Source: Bacteroides sp. (GTDB lineage Bacteria; Bacteroidota; Bacteroidia; Bacteroidales; Muribaculaceae). From it: DNA of 64,000 bases. Each line of letters begins with the position of its first letter. The stretch's first letter is position 1. The stretch is from positions 1 through 64,000 of the forward strand of contig JAAVCP010000026.1 in the NCBI GenBank assembly GCA_014802265.1, written 5' to 3'. Under the pieces are notes generated by a model, which did not search any database, was not told the origin of the DNA, and saw nothing but the letters and a program-made list of their open reading frames with translations. A program made the translations under genes and the position numbers. Positions 26,903 through 35,231 of the stretch are shown piece by piece.

Positions 26903-27571
26903 ATAAATCGTATAAAATAATCTGTTATGAAGTCATTTCTTATCTTGCTCAATCGAAAATTCCTTGGGTTTTCTAAAACTTGGCTATTTTAAGATTGCTG
27001 ATGAAGCACCTGATTGTTTTACAATCTTATTGCCATTTTAAACTTTCTTTTATTTGAGTAAAATGTGAGATTATCTTGACTTTCAGCTATCGAAAATACT
27101 TTGTGCATAGGAAGTTAATATTACAGTCAACGAAATCATAATTATTAATATTATTCAATCATGGTTCTTGATTTCATATTATTAATGAGGAAATCCTCAT
27201 TGATACAACCTCAGGTATAGTGATTGAATACATTGAATCTGGAGTTACTCGGTCAAGAAATATTAATCATATCTCTGTAATATGTTCATTTTATTTTATC
27301 GATGGGGGAAGGGGAATTGTCTTGTTGCCTGATGATGACAAGGGATTTTAAATAAACGTAATGTTCGGCTATGGTTGGTTGTGAATGGTTTTATGAAGTA
27401 TTGGCTTCAATATAAGTAAGGTAGTACAGAAAACAGCAGTATATGTGTGCGAAGATAGCTGCCAACATAGCTATTGGTAGAGATGTGAAACATTACCCAC
27501 AATTATATTGGTGTAGGAACTTAGCTTTTCCAATGTCTTAGATATGTTTACCCAAAGAGAAGTATTAATAA

Positions 27572-27607
27572 CGATTGAGCCCCGGTTTTTCAACCGGGGC
27601 TCAATCG
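27572..27607. terminator. Strong perfect hairpin in the gene-poor region
   Basis: Sixteen-base GC-rich perfect arms (CGATTGAGCCCCGGTT and its complement) enclose a four-base loop, TTTC. No long T-tract follows on either strand. It has the look of a terminator, but no gene is adjacent, so it may end an unannotated short RNA. Confidence 0.55.
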
Positions 27608-27676
27608 AAGTGAAATTCTATGTTTAAAATCACTTGCGAATTATACTTTATACATTAGGATTAAGAACTCATTACC

Positions 27677-27730
27677 TGAATAGTTTTGACTTTAGCTTGA
27701 ATAGTTTTGATCTTTGCTGAATAGTTTTGA
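27677..27730. repeat. Three direct repeats of TGAATAGTTTTGA
   Basis: Exact 13-base copies start at 27677, 27698 and 27718, giving periods of 21 and 20 bases (about two helical turns). This looks like an iterated protein-binding site. The nearest promoter is ~300 bases downstream at 28037-28067, so the target gene is uncertain. Confidence 0.6.
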
Positions 27731-28036
27731 TTTTGATAATATAACACGACTATATAGTAAAAAGGATATGAAAAACTGAGAATTTTAATGTTTTTAACTA
27801 TTTTGGAGGCAAATTTGTTAAAAATGTTATTTTTATGAACAATTTTAGGAGTGCTTAATCTGAAATTTATGCTTTTGTGATTAAAAATAATGAGTAATTT
27901 TTCTAATAATCAGAAAGCTTACAATCCGTAAACAAGGGGTACATATTTATTAATGTATAAGGGAATCCATGCATATTATTAATCCAGCTATAGGAACCAT
28001 TATTCCTAAATTAATTTAAAATAATGTAAAGTTTAC

Positions 28037-28067
28037 TTGTCTATATGTAAAATATTATATACTTTTG
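28037..28067 (+). promoter_or_regulatory. Predicted promoter of the membrane protein/HTH pair
   Basis: TTG (28037-28039), 20 bases, TACTTTTG (28060-28067). It lies 29 bases before the ATG of the 28097 gene. Confidence 0.7.
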
Positions 28068-28096
28068 CGGCGTTAAATATATAAATCTTTAAAATT

Positions 28097-28504
28097 ATGA
28101 AGAATTTGCTTTTCCCCACTTGGGTTAAACGTCTCGGATGGATTTTATTCATCCCGGCTATTATCATGGCAATCTTTTGCTATTTCGGCGTAGCGCCTTT
28201 TCATGGGATTGTGGAGACAATTATCATTGATGCTACGCTTATTGGTATAGCCTTGGGAGCAATGTTTATTGTATGCTCTAAGGAACCTGTTGAAGATGAG
28301 ATGATACGATCTATAAGATTGGCGTCACTGCTAAGCTCACTTTATGTCTATGTCATAATACTCATTGTCGGCATACTTAGTTTCAATGGACCTGCTTTCC
28401 TGATGTTTGCGTTAGTCAACATGGTATTATTCCCGATTATTTATGTTATACGGTTTCGTCTTGAAATATATCGTTATAATAAAATGAGCGAAGATGAAGA
28501 ATAG
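28097..28504 (+). CDS. Small integral membrane protein paired with an HTH regulator
   Basis: 135 residues with four predicted membrane helices (for example LGWILFIPAIIMAIFCYFGV and AFLMFALVNMVLFPIIYVI) and a short charged C-terminal tail (RYNKMSEDEE). No enzymatic motif. Its end overlaps the HTH gene by 11 bases. Pairs of a small multi-pass protein and a ~66-residue Cro/XRE-type regulator are common in bacteria, and the membrane protein is often thought to respond to the regulator or modulate it. The specific role is unknown. Confidence 0.75.
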   Translation: MKNLLFPTWVKRLGWILFIPAIIMAIFCYFGVAPFHGIVETIIIDATLIGIALGAMFIVCSKEPVEDEMIRSIRLASLLSSLYVYVIILIVGILSFNGPAFLMFALVNMVLFPIIYVIRFRLEIYRYNKMSEDEE

Positions 28505-28694
28505 AATAAAAGTTGAACGGGCTGAAAAAGAAGTCACGCAGCAGCAATTAGCTGATGCTGTCGGAGTCAGCAGACAGACTATTGTTGCCATAGAGAAGAA
28601 TAGATTTCTTCCATCTACACCACTTGCCTTGAAAATTGCAAGATTCTTCTCTAAACCGGTAGAGTCAATATTTATTCTTGAAGACGATGATTAA
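28494..28694 (+). CDS. Cro/XRE-type helix-turn-helix regulator
   Basis: 66 residues, almost entirely one HTH_3 domain: KVERAEKEVTQQQLADAVG, then the recognition helix SRQTIVAIEKNRFLPS and the ending KIARFFSKPVESIFI. This is the usual length of the YozG-like stand-alone regulators. It overlaps the membrane protein gene by 11 bases, so the two are translated together. It may control its own promoter at 28037-28067. Confidence 0.88.
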   Translation: MKNRIKVERAEKEVTQQQLADAVGVSRQTIVAIEKNRFLPSTPLALKIARFFSKPVESIFILEDDD

Positions 28695-28771
28695 TTAATC
28701 ATACTAAACGCTCCCTTCCCTATGCGGGAGGTTTATGCCTTTGCTGAAGGGGAGGAGGCTTTATGGATCCT

Positions 28772-28804
28772 GTAACTATTCTGTGGAGAAGGCAGAATAG
28801 TTAC
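28772..28804 (+). terminator. Hairpin after the membrane protein/HTH pair
   Basis: Perfect 12-base arms (GTAACTATTCTG and its complement) around a nine-base loop, followed by GATTTTATC. It lies ~80 bases after the HTH stop, in the 312-base gap before the GH97 gene, which otherwise holds only the GH97 promoter. Confidence 0.6.
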
Positions 28805-28859
28805 GATTTTATCATCAATTATTAAAAAAATATAAAAAAATGATTCAAAGATAAATAAA

Positions 28860-28891
28860 TTTGGAAATTGGTTATTTAATTATTATCTTCG
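28860..28891 (+). promoter_or_regulatory. Predicted promoter of the GH97 gene
   Basis: TTTG (28860-28863), 20 bases, TATCTTCG (28884-28891; one mismatch to TAnnTTTG). It implies a leader of about 110 bases before the ATG at 29007. Confidence 0.55.
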
Positions 28892-29006
28892 CAGTGTAAT
28901 CCTTTTTAAGTAAGCAAATAAACCTTTTCTGGTGGATTTACTGACTGAGAAAACAACTTTCTTACACTTGAAATCATAACCCGTTAGACATAACATTCCC
29001 GAAAAT

Positions 29007-30950
29007 ATGAATTTAAGAAATTATCTCTTAATCCCCGCCTTAGGACTTATTGCCGCTGCGAATGCCACTGAGATAGGTAGCCCTTCAGGTAATATTATTG
29101 TGACTACTTCTGAAGGACCCGGTGGAACTATCCTTTATTCCGTTGCTCTCAATGGGAAACCGGTTATAGAAGATACTCCTTTAGGATTGGTGACTGATTT
29201 TGCGGATCTTTCTAAGGGAATGAAGGAAGTTGGATATGAGATCAATAAAATCCAAAGGAATTATAATCAGGATAAAATCAAAAAAAGTAATATTGAAGTC
29301 AACGCTATTGAGGCTGTTATTCAATATGAAGGTGAAGATGGAAAGAAACTCGATATAGAGTGGCATGTAGCTGATGATGGAGTAGCCTACAGATATAATG
29401 TGCCCAAGCAAAAGGGAAAGGCATCGATGGTGATAAAAGAAGAGAAAAGCTCTTTTGATTTTCCTGAAGGCACAGTCACTTTCCTCACATCGCAATCTGA
29501 CCCTATGATTGGTTGGAAGCGCACCAAACCCAGTTATGAGGAATATTATGTGGTTGACGCACCGATGAATCAGAAATCTCAATATGGTCATGGCTACACA
29601 TTCCCGGCATTATTTAAGACTTCTGACGGAGTATGGGTACTTGTTACAGAAACCGGTGTTGACGGATATTATTGTGGATCGCGTCTCAGCGATTATGCTA
29701 ATGGCAGATACTCCATTGCTTTCCCTATGGAGGGTGAGAACAATGGTAACGGTTCATCTACTCCTGCAGTAGCAGTTCCCGGCAGTACTCCCTGGAGAGT
29801 AATGGCAATAGGAGAGACCCTTGCCCCGATTGTAGAAACCACATTGACATGGGATCTTGTGGAGCCGAAATATGAGCTTGCAAAAGGTAAAGCCCGCACA
29901 GGGAAAGGCACATGGAGTTGGATTCTTTGGCAAGATGGGTCAATCAATTATGATGATCAGGTGAAGTATATTGACTTTGCTGCTGAAATGGGATATGATA
30001 ATGTGCTTATCGACAACTGGTGGAATAACAATATTGGTGAGGAAAAGATGATACAGCTTATCAACTATGCCAAGTCTAAAGGGGTACATATCACCCTGTG
30101 GTATTCCTCCTCGGGCTCATGGAATGACATTGTGCAAGGTCCTGTCAACAGAATGGATCGTCCCATAGAGCGTAAGAAATGGATGAAATGGATGCATGAT
30201 AATGGTGTGGATGCAATAAAGGTAGATTTCTTTGGTGGAGACAAACAGGAGACAATCCGTCTTTATGAGGATATTCTCAGTGATGCAGCCGACTATGGCA
30301 TTGACGTTGTGTTTCACGGCTGTACCCTTCCGCGTGGCTGGGAGAGAATGTATCCTAATTTTGTAGGCGCAGAAGCAGTGTTGGCATCGGAAAATCTTAT
30401 CTTTGAACAGTCATTTTGTGATAAGGAAGCACTTCATGCCACTCTTCACCCCTATATCCGTAACGCAGCTGCAATAATGGAGTATGGTGGCTCTCCACTC
30501 AACAAGAGAATGAGCAGGGATAATAAGAATGGGAATATACGCCGTACTTCGGATGCCTTTGAACTTGCTACCTCAGTATTATTTCAGAATCCTGTGCAGT
30601 ATTTTGCACTCGGACCTAATAACCTGACCGATGCACCGGCTGTGGCTATAGATTTTCTTAAGAATGTGCCTACAACCTGGGATGATACCAAATACATTGC
30701 CGGCTATCCCGGTAAGTATGTGGTTATTGCCCGTCGACATGGTGATACATGGTATGTTGCTGGTGTAAGCAATCTTGACAAATCTGAGAAACTTGAGCTT
30801 GATCTCTCAATGTTTGAGAAAGGCTCCAAACTAAAAATGATCAACGATGATAAGAAAGGTGAACCCGTGATGACTGATATAGTGGTTAAAAATCCTGAAA
30901 AAGTGACTGTCACTCTCAATCCTGCTTCAGGTTTTGTCATCATGAACTAA
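29007..30950 (+). CDS. Glycoside hydrolase family 97, probably retaining alpha-galactosidase type
   Basis: 647 residues, standard length. A signal peptide (LIPALGLIAAANATE) is followed by the GH97 N-terminal super-beta-sandwich (~22-280), the (beta/alpha)8 barrel (WSWILWQDGSINYDDQVKYI, VLIDNWWN) and a C-terminal all-beta domain. The barrel has GVDAIKVDFFGGDKQ, with Asp at the position of the nucleophile of retaining GH97 enzymes such as BtGH97b; inverting SusB-type enzymes use a Glu elsewhere. Cleavage of terminal alpha-linked galactose in the periplasm is therefore likely. No SusC/SusD pair is adjacent, so this is not a complete utilisation locus. Confidence 0.9.
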   Translation: MNLRNYLLIPALGLIAAANATEIGSPSGNIIVTTSEGPGGTILYSVALNGKPVIEDTPLGLVTDFADLSKGMKEVGYEINKIQRNYNQDKIKKSNIEVNAIEAVIQYEGEDGKKLDIEWHVADDGVAYRYNVPKQKGKASMVIKEEKSSFDFPEGTVTFLTSQSDPMIGWKRTKPSYEEYYVVDAPMNQKSQYGHGYTFPALFKTSDGVWVLVTETGVDGYYCGSRLSDYANGRYSIAFPMEGENNGNGSSTPAVAVPGSTPWRVMAIGETLAPIVETTLTWDLVEPKYELAKGKARTGKGTWSWILWQDGSINYDDQVKYIDFAAEMGYDNVLIDNWWNNNIGEEKMIQLINYAKSKGVHITLWYSSSGSWNDIVQGPVNRMDRPIERKKWMKWMHDNGVDAIKVDFFGGDKQETIRLYEDILSDAADYGIDVVFHGCTLPRGWERMYPNFVGAEAVLASENLIFEQSFCDKEALHATLHPYIRNAAAIMEYGGSPLNKRMSRDNKNGNIRRTSDAFELATSVLFQNPVQYFALGPNNLTDAPAVAIDFLKNVPTTWDDTKYIAGYPGKYVVIARRHGDTWYVAGVSNLDKSEKLELDLSMFEKGSKLKMINDDKKGEPVMTDIVVKNPEKVTVTLNPASGFVIMN

Positions 30951-31011
30951 CCGACATCAACATAACAGCAATATTTAGCTGCTTTAAAACGAATTAATTT
31001 TATTACCCATC

Positions 31012-31458
31012 ATGAATAAATTTTTTAGAATTTTAGTGACTTTAATGGCATTGGTAATGGTAATGCCGGCAGTTGCCGAAGGTCTCGGCGGAGAATGGAA
31101 AGGAGATCTTCAAATCGCACCTCAGATGAAATTGAAACTCGTATTTCACATTTCTGAACCCGGTGAGGAGACAGTCGTGACATTAGATTCTCCAGACCAA
31201 GGTGCTTTTGGAATACCTACAGTGGTGAATCATCTTTCAAATGATTCAATAAATGTTTCCGTAAACGAGATTAATCTTAATTTTACGGGTAATCTCAAAG
31301 ATGGTAAAATTGAAGGTACTCTCAATCAGAATGGTATGTCGTTGCCAATGATTCTTGAGATGGAATCTGTCGACGAAGTTTCTGATCGCTCGTTCCCTAT
31401 TACTAAAGAAGATCTGAAAATCTTCAAAAAGAAACCTGTTGATATCACATTCGCTTGA
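31012..31458 (+). CDS. Small secreted protein resembling the N-terminal domain of Bacteroidetes alpha/beta hydrolases
   Basis: 148 residues with a signal peptide (LVTLMALVMVMPAVAEG). The mature part has the pattern LGGEWKGDLQI, LKLVFHISE, VTLDSPDQGAFGIPT, LNFTGNLKDGKIEGTLNQNG, known as a beta-barrel-like leader domain in front of exported alpha/beta hydrolases; here it stands alone. It lies 61 bases after GH97 and ends at a bidirectional terminator. It probably acts in the periplasm; it may bind a small ligand, but this is inference. Confidence 0.7.
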   Translation: MNKFFRILVTLMALVMVMPAVAEGLGGEWKGDLQIAPQMKLKLVFHISEPGEETVVTLDSPDQGAFGIPTVVNHLSNDSINVSVNEINLNFTGNLKDGKIEGTLNQNGMSLPMILEMESVDEVSDRSFPITKEDLKIFKKKPVDITFA

Positions 31459-31491
31459 CATTATAAAATTATAACTTGTCTATATCGTATT

Positions 31492-31535
31492 AATAAAAGC
31501 GGCTGATTGTTTTTTAATAATCAGCCGCTTTTATT
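31492..31535. terminator. Bidirectional terminator between convergent genes
   Basis: Perfect 17-base arms (AATAAAAGCGGCTGATT and complement) with a ten-base loop. The A/T-rich arm ends give T-tracts on both strands. It separates the plus-strand secreted protein gene from the minus-strand thioredoxin gene. Confidence 0.85.
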
Positions 31536-31545
31536 GATTAGGGTA

Positions 31546-32649
31546 TTACTTACCGATGAGATTGGAGAGAATTGTGAAAAACTCTGGATTATGACCGGTG
31601 GTTATGTTACGTATTTTACCTTCAGGGTCAATGATTGCCTTTGTCGGGAAACCTTGAATGCCAAATTGCTCCAAGAGGGGATTTCCTTGCGGACAATAGA
31701 CATTTACCCATGGAAGCTCATATTTCGCCACGCCCGCTTTCCATGCCTCTTCACTTTCATTGCAGTCAATTCCTACAATGACAAGTTCATCTTTATATTT
31801 TTCGTATGCCTCTTTCAACTCAGGAAATCCTTTTATACACCAGATGCACCAGCTTCCCCAAAAGTCAAGAATCACCCATTTCCCTTTAAACTGGGCAAGA
31901 CTTACGTCTTTCCCTTCGAGGTCTTTGAGAATGAAATCGGGAGCCATGATATCGCCGGAAGCCATTTCCTGTTGGCGGCGTTCCTTTTCAAGACTTTCTT
32001 TCTCGCCGGCATACTGAGCCTCTGCAAGCGGATATAGAATAGAACTCTTTGCCCTCTCTGAAAGACGGTCGAACGCGGTGATGAAGTCTTCTCCCTGGAG
32101 ATTCATCACGGCATAAAGAGAGTTAGGCGACGTTATATTTTCATCAATATATTCCTTAAGGGCATTAAGATAATCGTTGTAGATTCCCATCATCTGTTCT
32201 TGAGATGGCTGACCGGATGCCATAAGTTGCTGTTGCCTTTTCTCAAAAGGCTCTGAAATGGCATCTACTTCATTTATTCCTTCAATTAATGCTGAGCCTG
32301 CCAGTGTGTAATCGAAAGGAGAGAAAGAGACAACGTTGGCTGTGATTGTCTCTTCCGGCGTTACATACAGGGTAATAAAGTCAGTTTCTGAAAAGACAAG
32401 ACTGTAACGGCTTCCTCCTTCTATAGAGTCAATAGCTATGATGGCTTTGTTGTCAGAAATTGGAATTGTCTCTTCCACCATTCCCCGATCAGCACGGGTT
32501 TTGGCTGTGGCTAACTTCAGGATTGGGGCATGGTAGACTTTCATGGAATCAATTCCGGAATCTGCCGGAAGATTGACTGTGATGTCGGCATTTGCTATTG
32601 CAGGCAACAGTCCTCCTGCAAGCAGACCTGTGATAAGTAATTTCCTCAT
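31546..32649 (-). CDS. TlpA-like thioredoxin with N-terminal DUF4369-type domain
   Basis: 367 residues. A signal peptide (LLITGLLAGGLLPAIANA) is followed by a DUF4369-like beta domain (~20-120), a helical linker (~125-230) and a TlpA/AhpC-TSA-type thioredoxin domain with active site SWCIWCIKGFPEL (CxxC) and a cis-Pro region (GIQGFPTKAIID). A periplasmic thiol:disulfide reductase, common in Bacteroidetes, with unknown client. It lies 77 bases behind the radical SAM gene on the same strand, so it may be the last member of the rho transcript. Confidence 0.85.
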   Translation of the reverse strand: MRKLLITGLLAGGLLPAIANADITVNLPADSGIDSMKVYHAPILKLATAKTRADRGMVEETIPISDNKAIIAIDSIEGGSRYSLVFSETDFITLYVTPEETITANVVSFSPFDYTLAGSALIEGINEVDAISEPFEKRQQQLMASGQPSQEQMMGIYNDYLNALKEYIDENITSPNSLYAVMNLQGEDFITAFDRLSERAKSSILYPLAEAQYAGEKESLEKERRQQEMASGDIMAPDFILKDLEGKDVSLAQFKGKWVILDFWGSWCIWCIKGFPELKEAYEKYKDELVIVGIDCNESEEAWKAGVAKYELPWVNVYCPQGNPLLEQFGIQGFPTKAIIDPEGKIRNITTGHNPEFFTILSNLIGK

Positions 32650-32726
32650 ATCTTGTATTTTGAAGTGTTATTTTCTTTAATTATAACGTAGCAGAGCTGA
32701 CTATGTTTCATAAAATAGCCACTTCT

Positions 32727-33608
32727 TTATTCCCGCAGCATATTTTGTAGCTTCTGCATGAACTGGTAATTCTTTATACCCCATTTTGGGGCGGCTACCA
32801 TCCCGGGGGGACTTTGCGCAAGGAAACGTTCAATCACGATATTCTTAGGCACTATCCTGACAATCTCAACGCAAAGATTTATATAATCGTCAAGATTGAA
32901 AGGAGTTACGGATATTTTCCCGGCTTCCCACATCCGGAATAGGGGAGTGTCATAAAGAATCTGGAGCTGATGAACCTTGAGAGTCTCTATCGGCAATCGA
33001 CAAGCTTTTTCTATATTTTTTAGAATCTGCTTATTGTCTTCACCCGGTAATCCGGCAATCAGGTGTAGTCCGCAATGCAGGTCTGCTTTGGCAGCATGAT
33101 TGATGGCACTCTCCACCTCTTCCCATGTGTGATGGCGGTTTATGAGTTGGAGTGTATCATTGTTTGAAGTTTCGGCACCGATTTCGAGAAACACGGGTAA
33201 TCTCTTATTAAGCTCACCAAGCAGGCTTATTACAGAATCCGGAAGGGTATCAGGACGGGTGCCTATTACTATTCCGACAATGTCTTTGCAATTGGCTGCC
33301 TCCTCATATATTTCTCTTAATGACAAAAGATCCTTTCCATGTGTATTGGTATACGACTGAAAATAGGCAAGAAACTTCATATCCGGATATTTATGCGCAA
33401 AAAATTTCTTGCCGTCATTAATCTGTTGTGACACGCTTTCTGTAGATATGCAGTAGGCGGGGGAGAAAGAATCGTTACGGCAATATGCACATCCCCCTGT
33501 GCCAATGGTGCCATCGCGGTTGGGACAAGAAAACCCGGCGTTGACAGAAATTTTCTGTACCTTAACGCCGGGAAATATATCCTTTAGATAATCTGAATAA
33601 CTACGCAT
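32727..33608 (-). CDS. TIGR01212 family radical SAM protein (YhcC-like)
   Basis: 293 residues. The N-terminus contains the Cys cluster CPNRDGTIGTGGCAYC, which has the wider spacing typical of this family, followed by SFSPAYC. The TIM-barrel part shows GLHLIAGLPGEDN and LKVHQLQILYDTPL. Members bind a [4Fe-4S] cluster and S-adenosylmethionine; the reaction of YhcC-type proteins is not firmly known. It lies 25 bases after aroC. Confidence 0.9.
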   Translation of the reverse strand: MRSYSDYLKDIFPGVKVQKISVNAGFSCPNRDGTIGTGGCAYCRNDSFSPAYCISTESVSQQINDGKKFFAHKYPDMKFLAYFQSYTNTHGKDLLSLREIYEEAANCKDIVGIVIGTRPDTLPDSVISLLGELNKRLPVFLEIGAETSNNDTLQLINRHHTWEEVESAINHAAKADLHCGLHLIAGLPGEDNKQILKNIEKACRLPIETLKVHQLQILYDTPLFRMWEAGKISVTPFNLDDYINLCVEIVRIVPKNIVIERFLAQSPPGMVAAPKWGIKNYQFMQKLQNMLRE

Positions 33609-33633
33609 TTCTTATAGTCCTAATTCAATAAGA

Positions 33634-34710
33634 TTAAGAAATATAGCTTACTGTCATGAAATCAGCAATTACAAGAGCTGCCATAGCTTTCACTACCGGC
33701 ACTGCACGAACTGCAACACAAGGATCGTGACGCCCGTGGGCACGTAGCATTGCTGGGTTGCCGCAATCATCTACTGTGGGTTGAGGAATCATGATAGTTG
33801 GCGTTGGCTTGAAAGCCACATTAAAATATATTGGCATTCCATTAGATATACCGCCTTGAATTCCTCCACTGTAATTTGTAGCGGTCTTGAGTGGAAGTCC
33901 ATTATCTGAAGCCACAAATCTGTCGGCATATTCGTACCCATTGGCTGATGCAGCTGAAAATCCAAGACCGTATTCAAAACCTTTGGCAGCATTAATAGTC
34001 ATCATTGCTGCGGATAAAGAGGCATGGAGTTTGCCGAATATAGGATTCCCGAGTCCGACAGGCACCCCTTCAATCACACATGTCACTATGCCACCGATAC
34101 TATTACCGTCTTTTTTTGCCTCCATTATTTTATCGTCAATCATTTTCTGACAATCTTCGGAGAGCGTAAGTGATGTTTCGGATTGAGAGCATTTCATCAG
34201 TTGGTCAATAATGATATGAGAGAAATCTGTTGAGCCTGCGCCTGTAAGCTGTGCAGTGATGCTGACACCTTTTGATTCAAGCCATTGAGCTGTCAATGCT
34301 CCAGCCACAACCCAATTTACGGTTTCGCGTGCGCTGGCACGTCCTCCTCCACGATGATCGCGGATTCCGTAACGTTGCATATAGGTATAGTCGGCGTGAT
34401 TCGGACGATATATATGCCTCATCTCTTCATAGTCGGCAGATCGGTGGTCAGAATTTCTTACTATAAAACCGATAGGCGTGCCTAACGTTACGCCTTCCGG
34501 GGAGATACCTGATAAAAATTCGGGCTTATCAGTTTCTTTCCTTGCGGTAACGAGTGCAGAACTCCCCGGACGTCGCTTGGCTATCTCCCGGTATAAGCTG
34601 TCGAAATCAATCTTAAACCCCGGGGGAAAGCCGTCAATAATTCCGCCCATGGCTACACCATGACTTTCGCCGAAAGTAGTGAGTCGTAGATTATTACCAA
34701 ATGTGTTCAT
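33634..34710 (-). CDS. aroC: Chorismate synthase
   Basis: 358 residues. All signatures are present: GESHGVAMGGIIDGFPPG at the N-terminus, RDHRGGGRASARETVNWV in the middle and GGIQGGISNGMPIYF plus RAHGRHDPCVAVRAVPV toward the C-terminus. It converts 5-enolpyruvylshikimate-3-phosphate to chorismate with reduced FMN, the last shikimate step in the cytoplasm. It sits between ybaK and the radical SAM gene with gaps of 20-25 bases, in the rho operon. Confidence 0.97.
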   Translation of the reverse strand: MNTFGNNLRLTTFGESHGVAMGGIIDGFPPGFKIDFDSLYREIAKRRPGSSALVTARKETDKPEFLSGISPEGVTLGTPIGFIVRNSDHRSADYEEMRHIYRPNHADYTYMQRYGIRDHRGGGRASARETVNWVVAGALTAQWLESKGVSITAQLTGAGSTDFSHIIIDQLMKCSQSETSLTLSEDCQKMIDDKIMEAKKDGNSIGGIVTCVIEGVPVGLGNPIFGKLHASLSAAMMTINAAKGFEYGLGFSAASANGYEYADRFVASDNGLPLKTATNYSGGIQGGISNGMPIYFNVAFKPTPTIMIPQPTVDDCGNPAMLRAHGRHDPCVAVRAVPVVKAMAALVIADFMTVSYIS

Positions 34711-34730
34711 GCCGAAAATAAATTTGACTG

Positions 34731-35216
34731 TTATTCAAGGTCTGTAGCGATGTCAGCGGCAGTTGCGTCAGCTGCCTTAAGGAGATCGGCAGGGGAGAGC
34801 TTCAGTTGAAGTCCGCGTTTCCCGGCACTCACATATATAAATGGGAAAGTCAGGGCTTCTTCACTTATATAGGTAGGGTAGTGTTTCTTCATGCCAATGG
34901 AGGTACATCCCCCACGAATATAACCCGTGAGGGGAAGTAGCTCCTTCATTGCTATCATTTCAACTTTTTTATTGCCTGAGACCTTGGCAGCTTTCTTGAG
35001 GTCAACCTCTCGGTTGCCTGCCACGACACAAACGAGAATACCGTTCTTATCGCCACGCAACACAAGGGTTTTGAAGACTTGCTCTATGGGTTCTCCAAGT
35101 TCTTTTGCTACATGGTCGGCAGCCAGATTTTCGGGGTCAACCGTATATTCCACTAATTCATATGGGAGTTTCATACGGTCAAGAATGCGGGCTGCGTTGG
35201 TCTTTTCTAACTTCAT
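34731..35216 (-). CDS. ybaK: Cys-tRNA(Pro)/Cys-tRNA(Cys) deacylase YbaK
   Basis: 161 residues, the family length. Contains VFKTLVLRGD, VCVVAGNREVDLKKAAKVSG and GYIRGGCTSIGMKK, which include the invariant Lys of the YbaK/EbsC editing fold. It hydrolyses mischarged Cys-tRNA(Pro). It starts 15 bases after the rho stop and precedes aroC, so it is co-transcribed with both. Confidence 0.92.
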   Translation of the reverse strand: MKLEKTNAARILDRMKLPYELVEYTVDPENLAADHVAKELGEPIEQVFKTLVLRGDKNGILVCVVAGNREVDLKKAAKVSGNKKVEMIAMKELLPLTGYIRGGCTSIGMKKHYPTYISEEALTFPFIYVSAGKRGLQLKLSPADLLKAADATAADIATDLE

Positions 35217-35231
35217 TCCGGTAAATGGTTA

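Larger units (their letters stand above)
26903..28036. other. Gene-poor region of about 1.1 kb
   Basis: No gene could be supported on either strand. A start-less open frame at 27172-27351 (+) reads like coding sequence (EEILIDTTSGIVIEYIESG ... LLPDDDKGF) and could be a remnant; I do not recognise it. A 32-codon ORF at 27443-27541 ends just before the strong hairpin at 27572. A triplet of direct repeats lies at 27677-27730. The last ~300 bases are very AT-rich and lead to the promoter of the 28097 gene. Confidence 0.45.
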
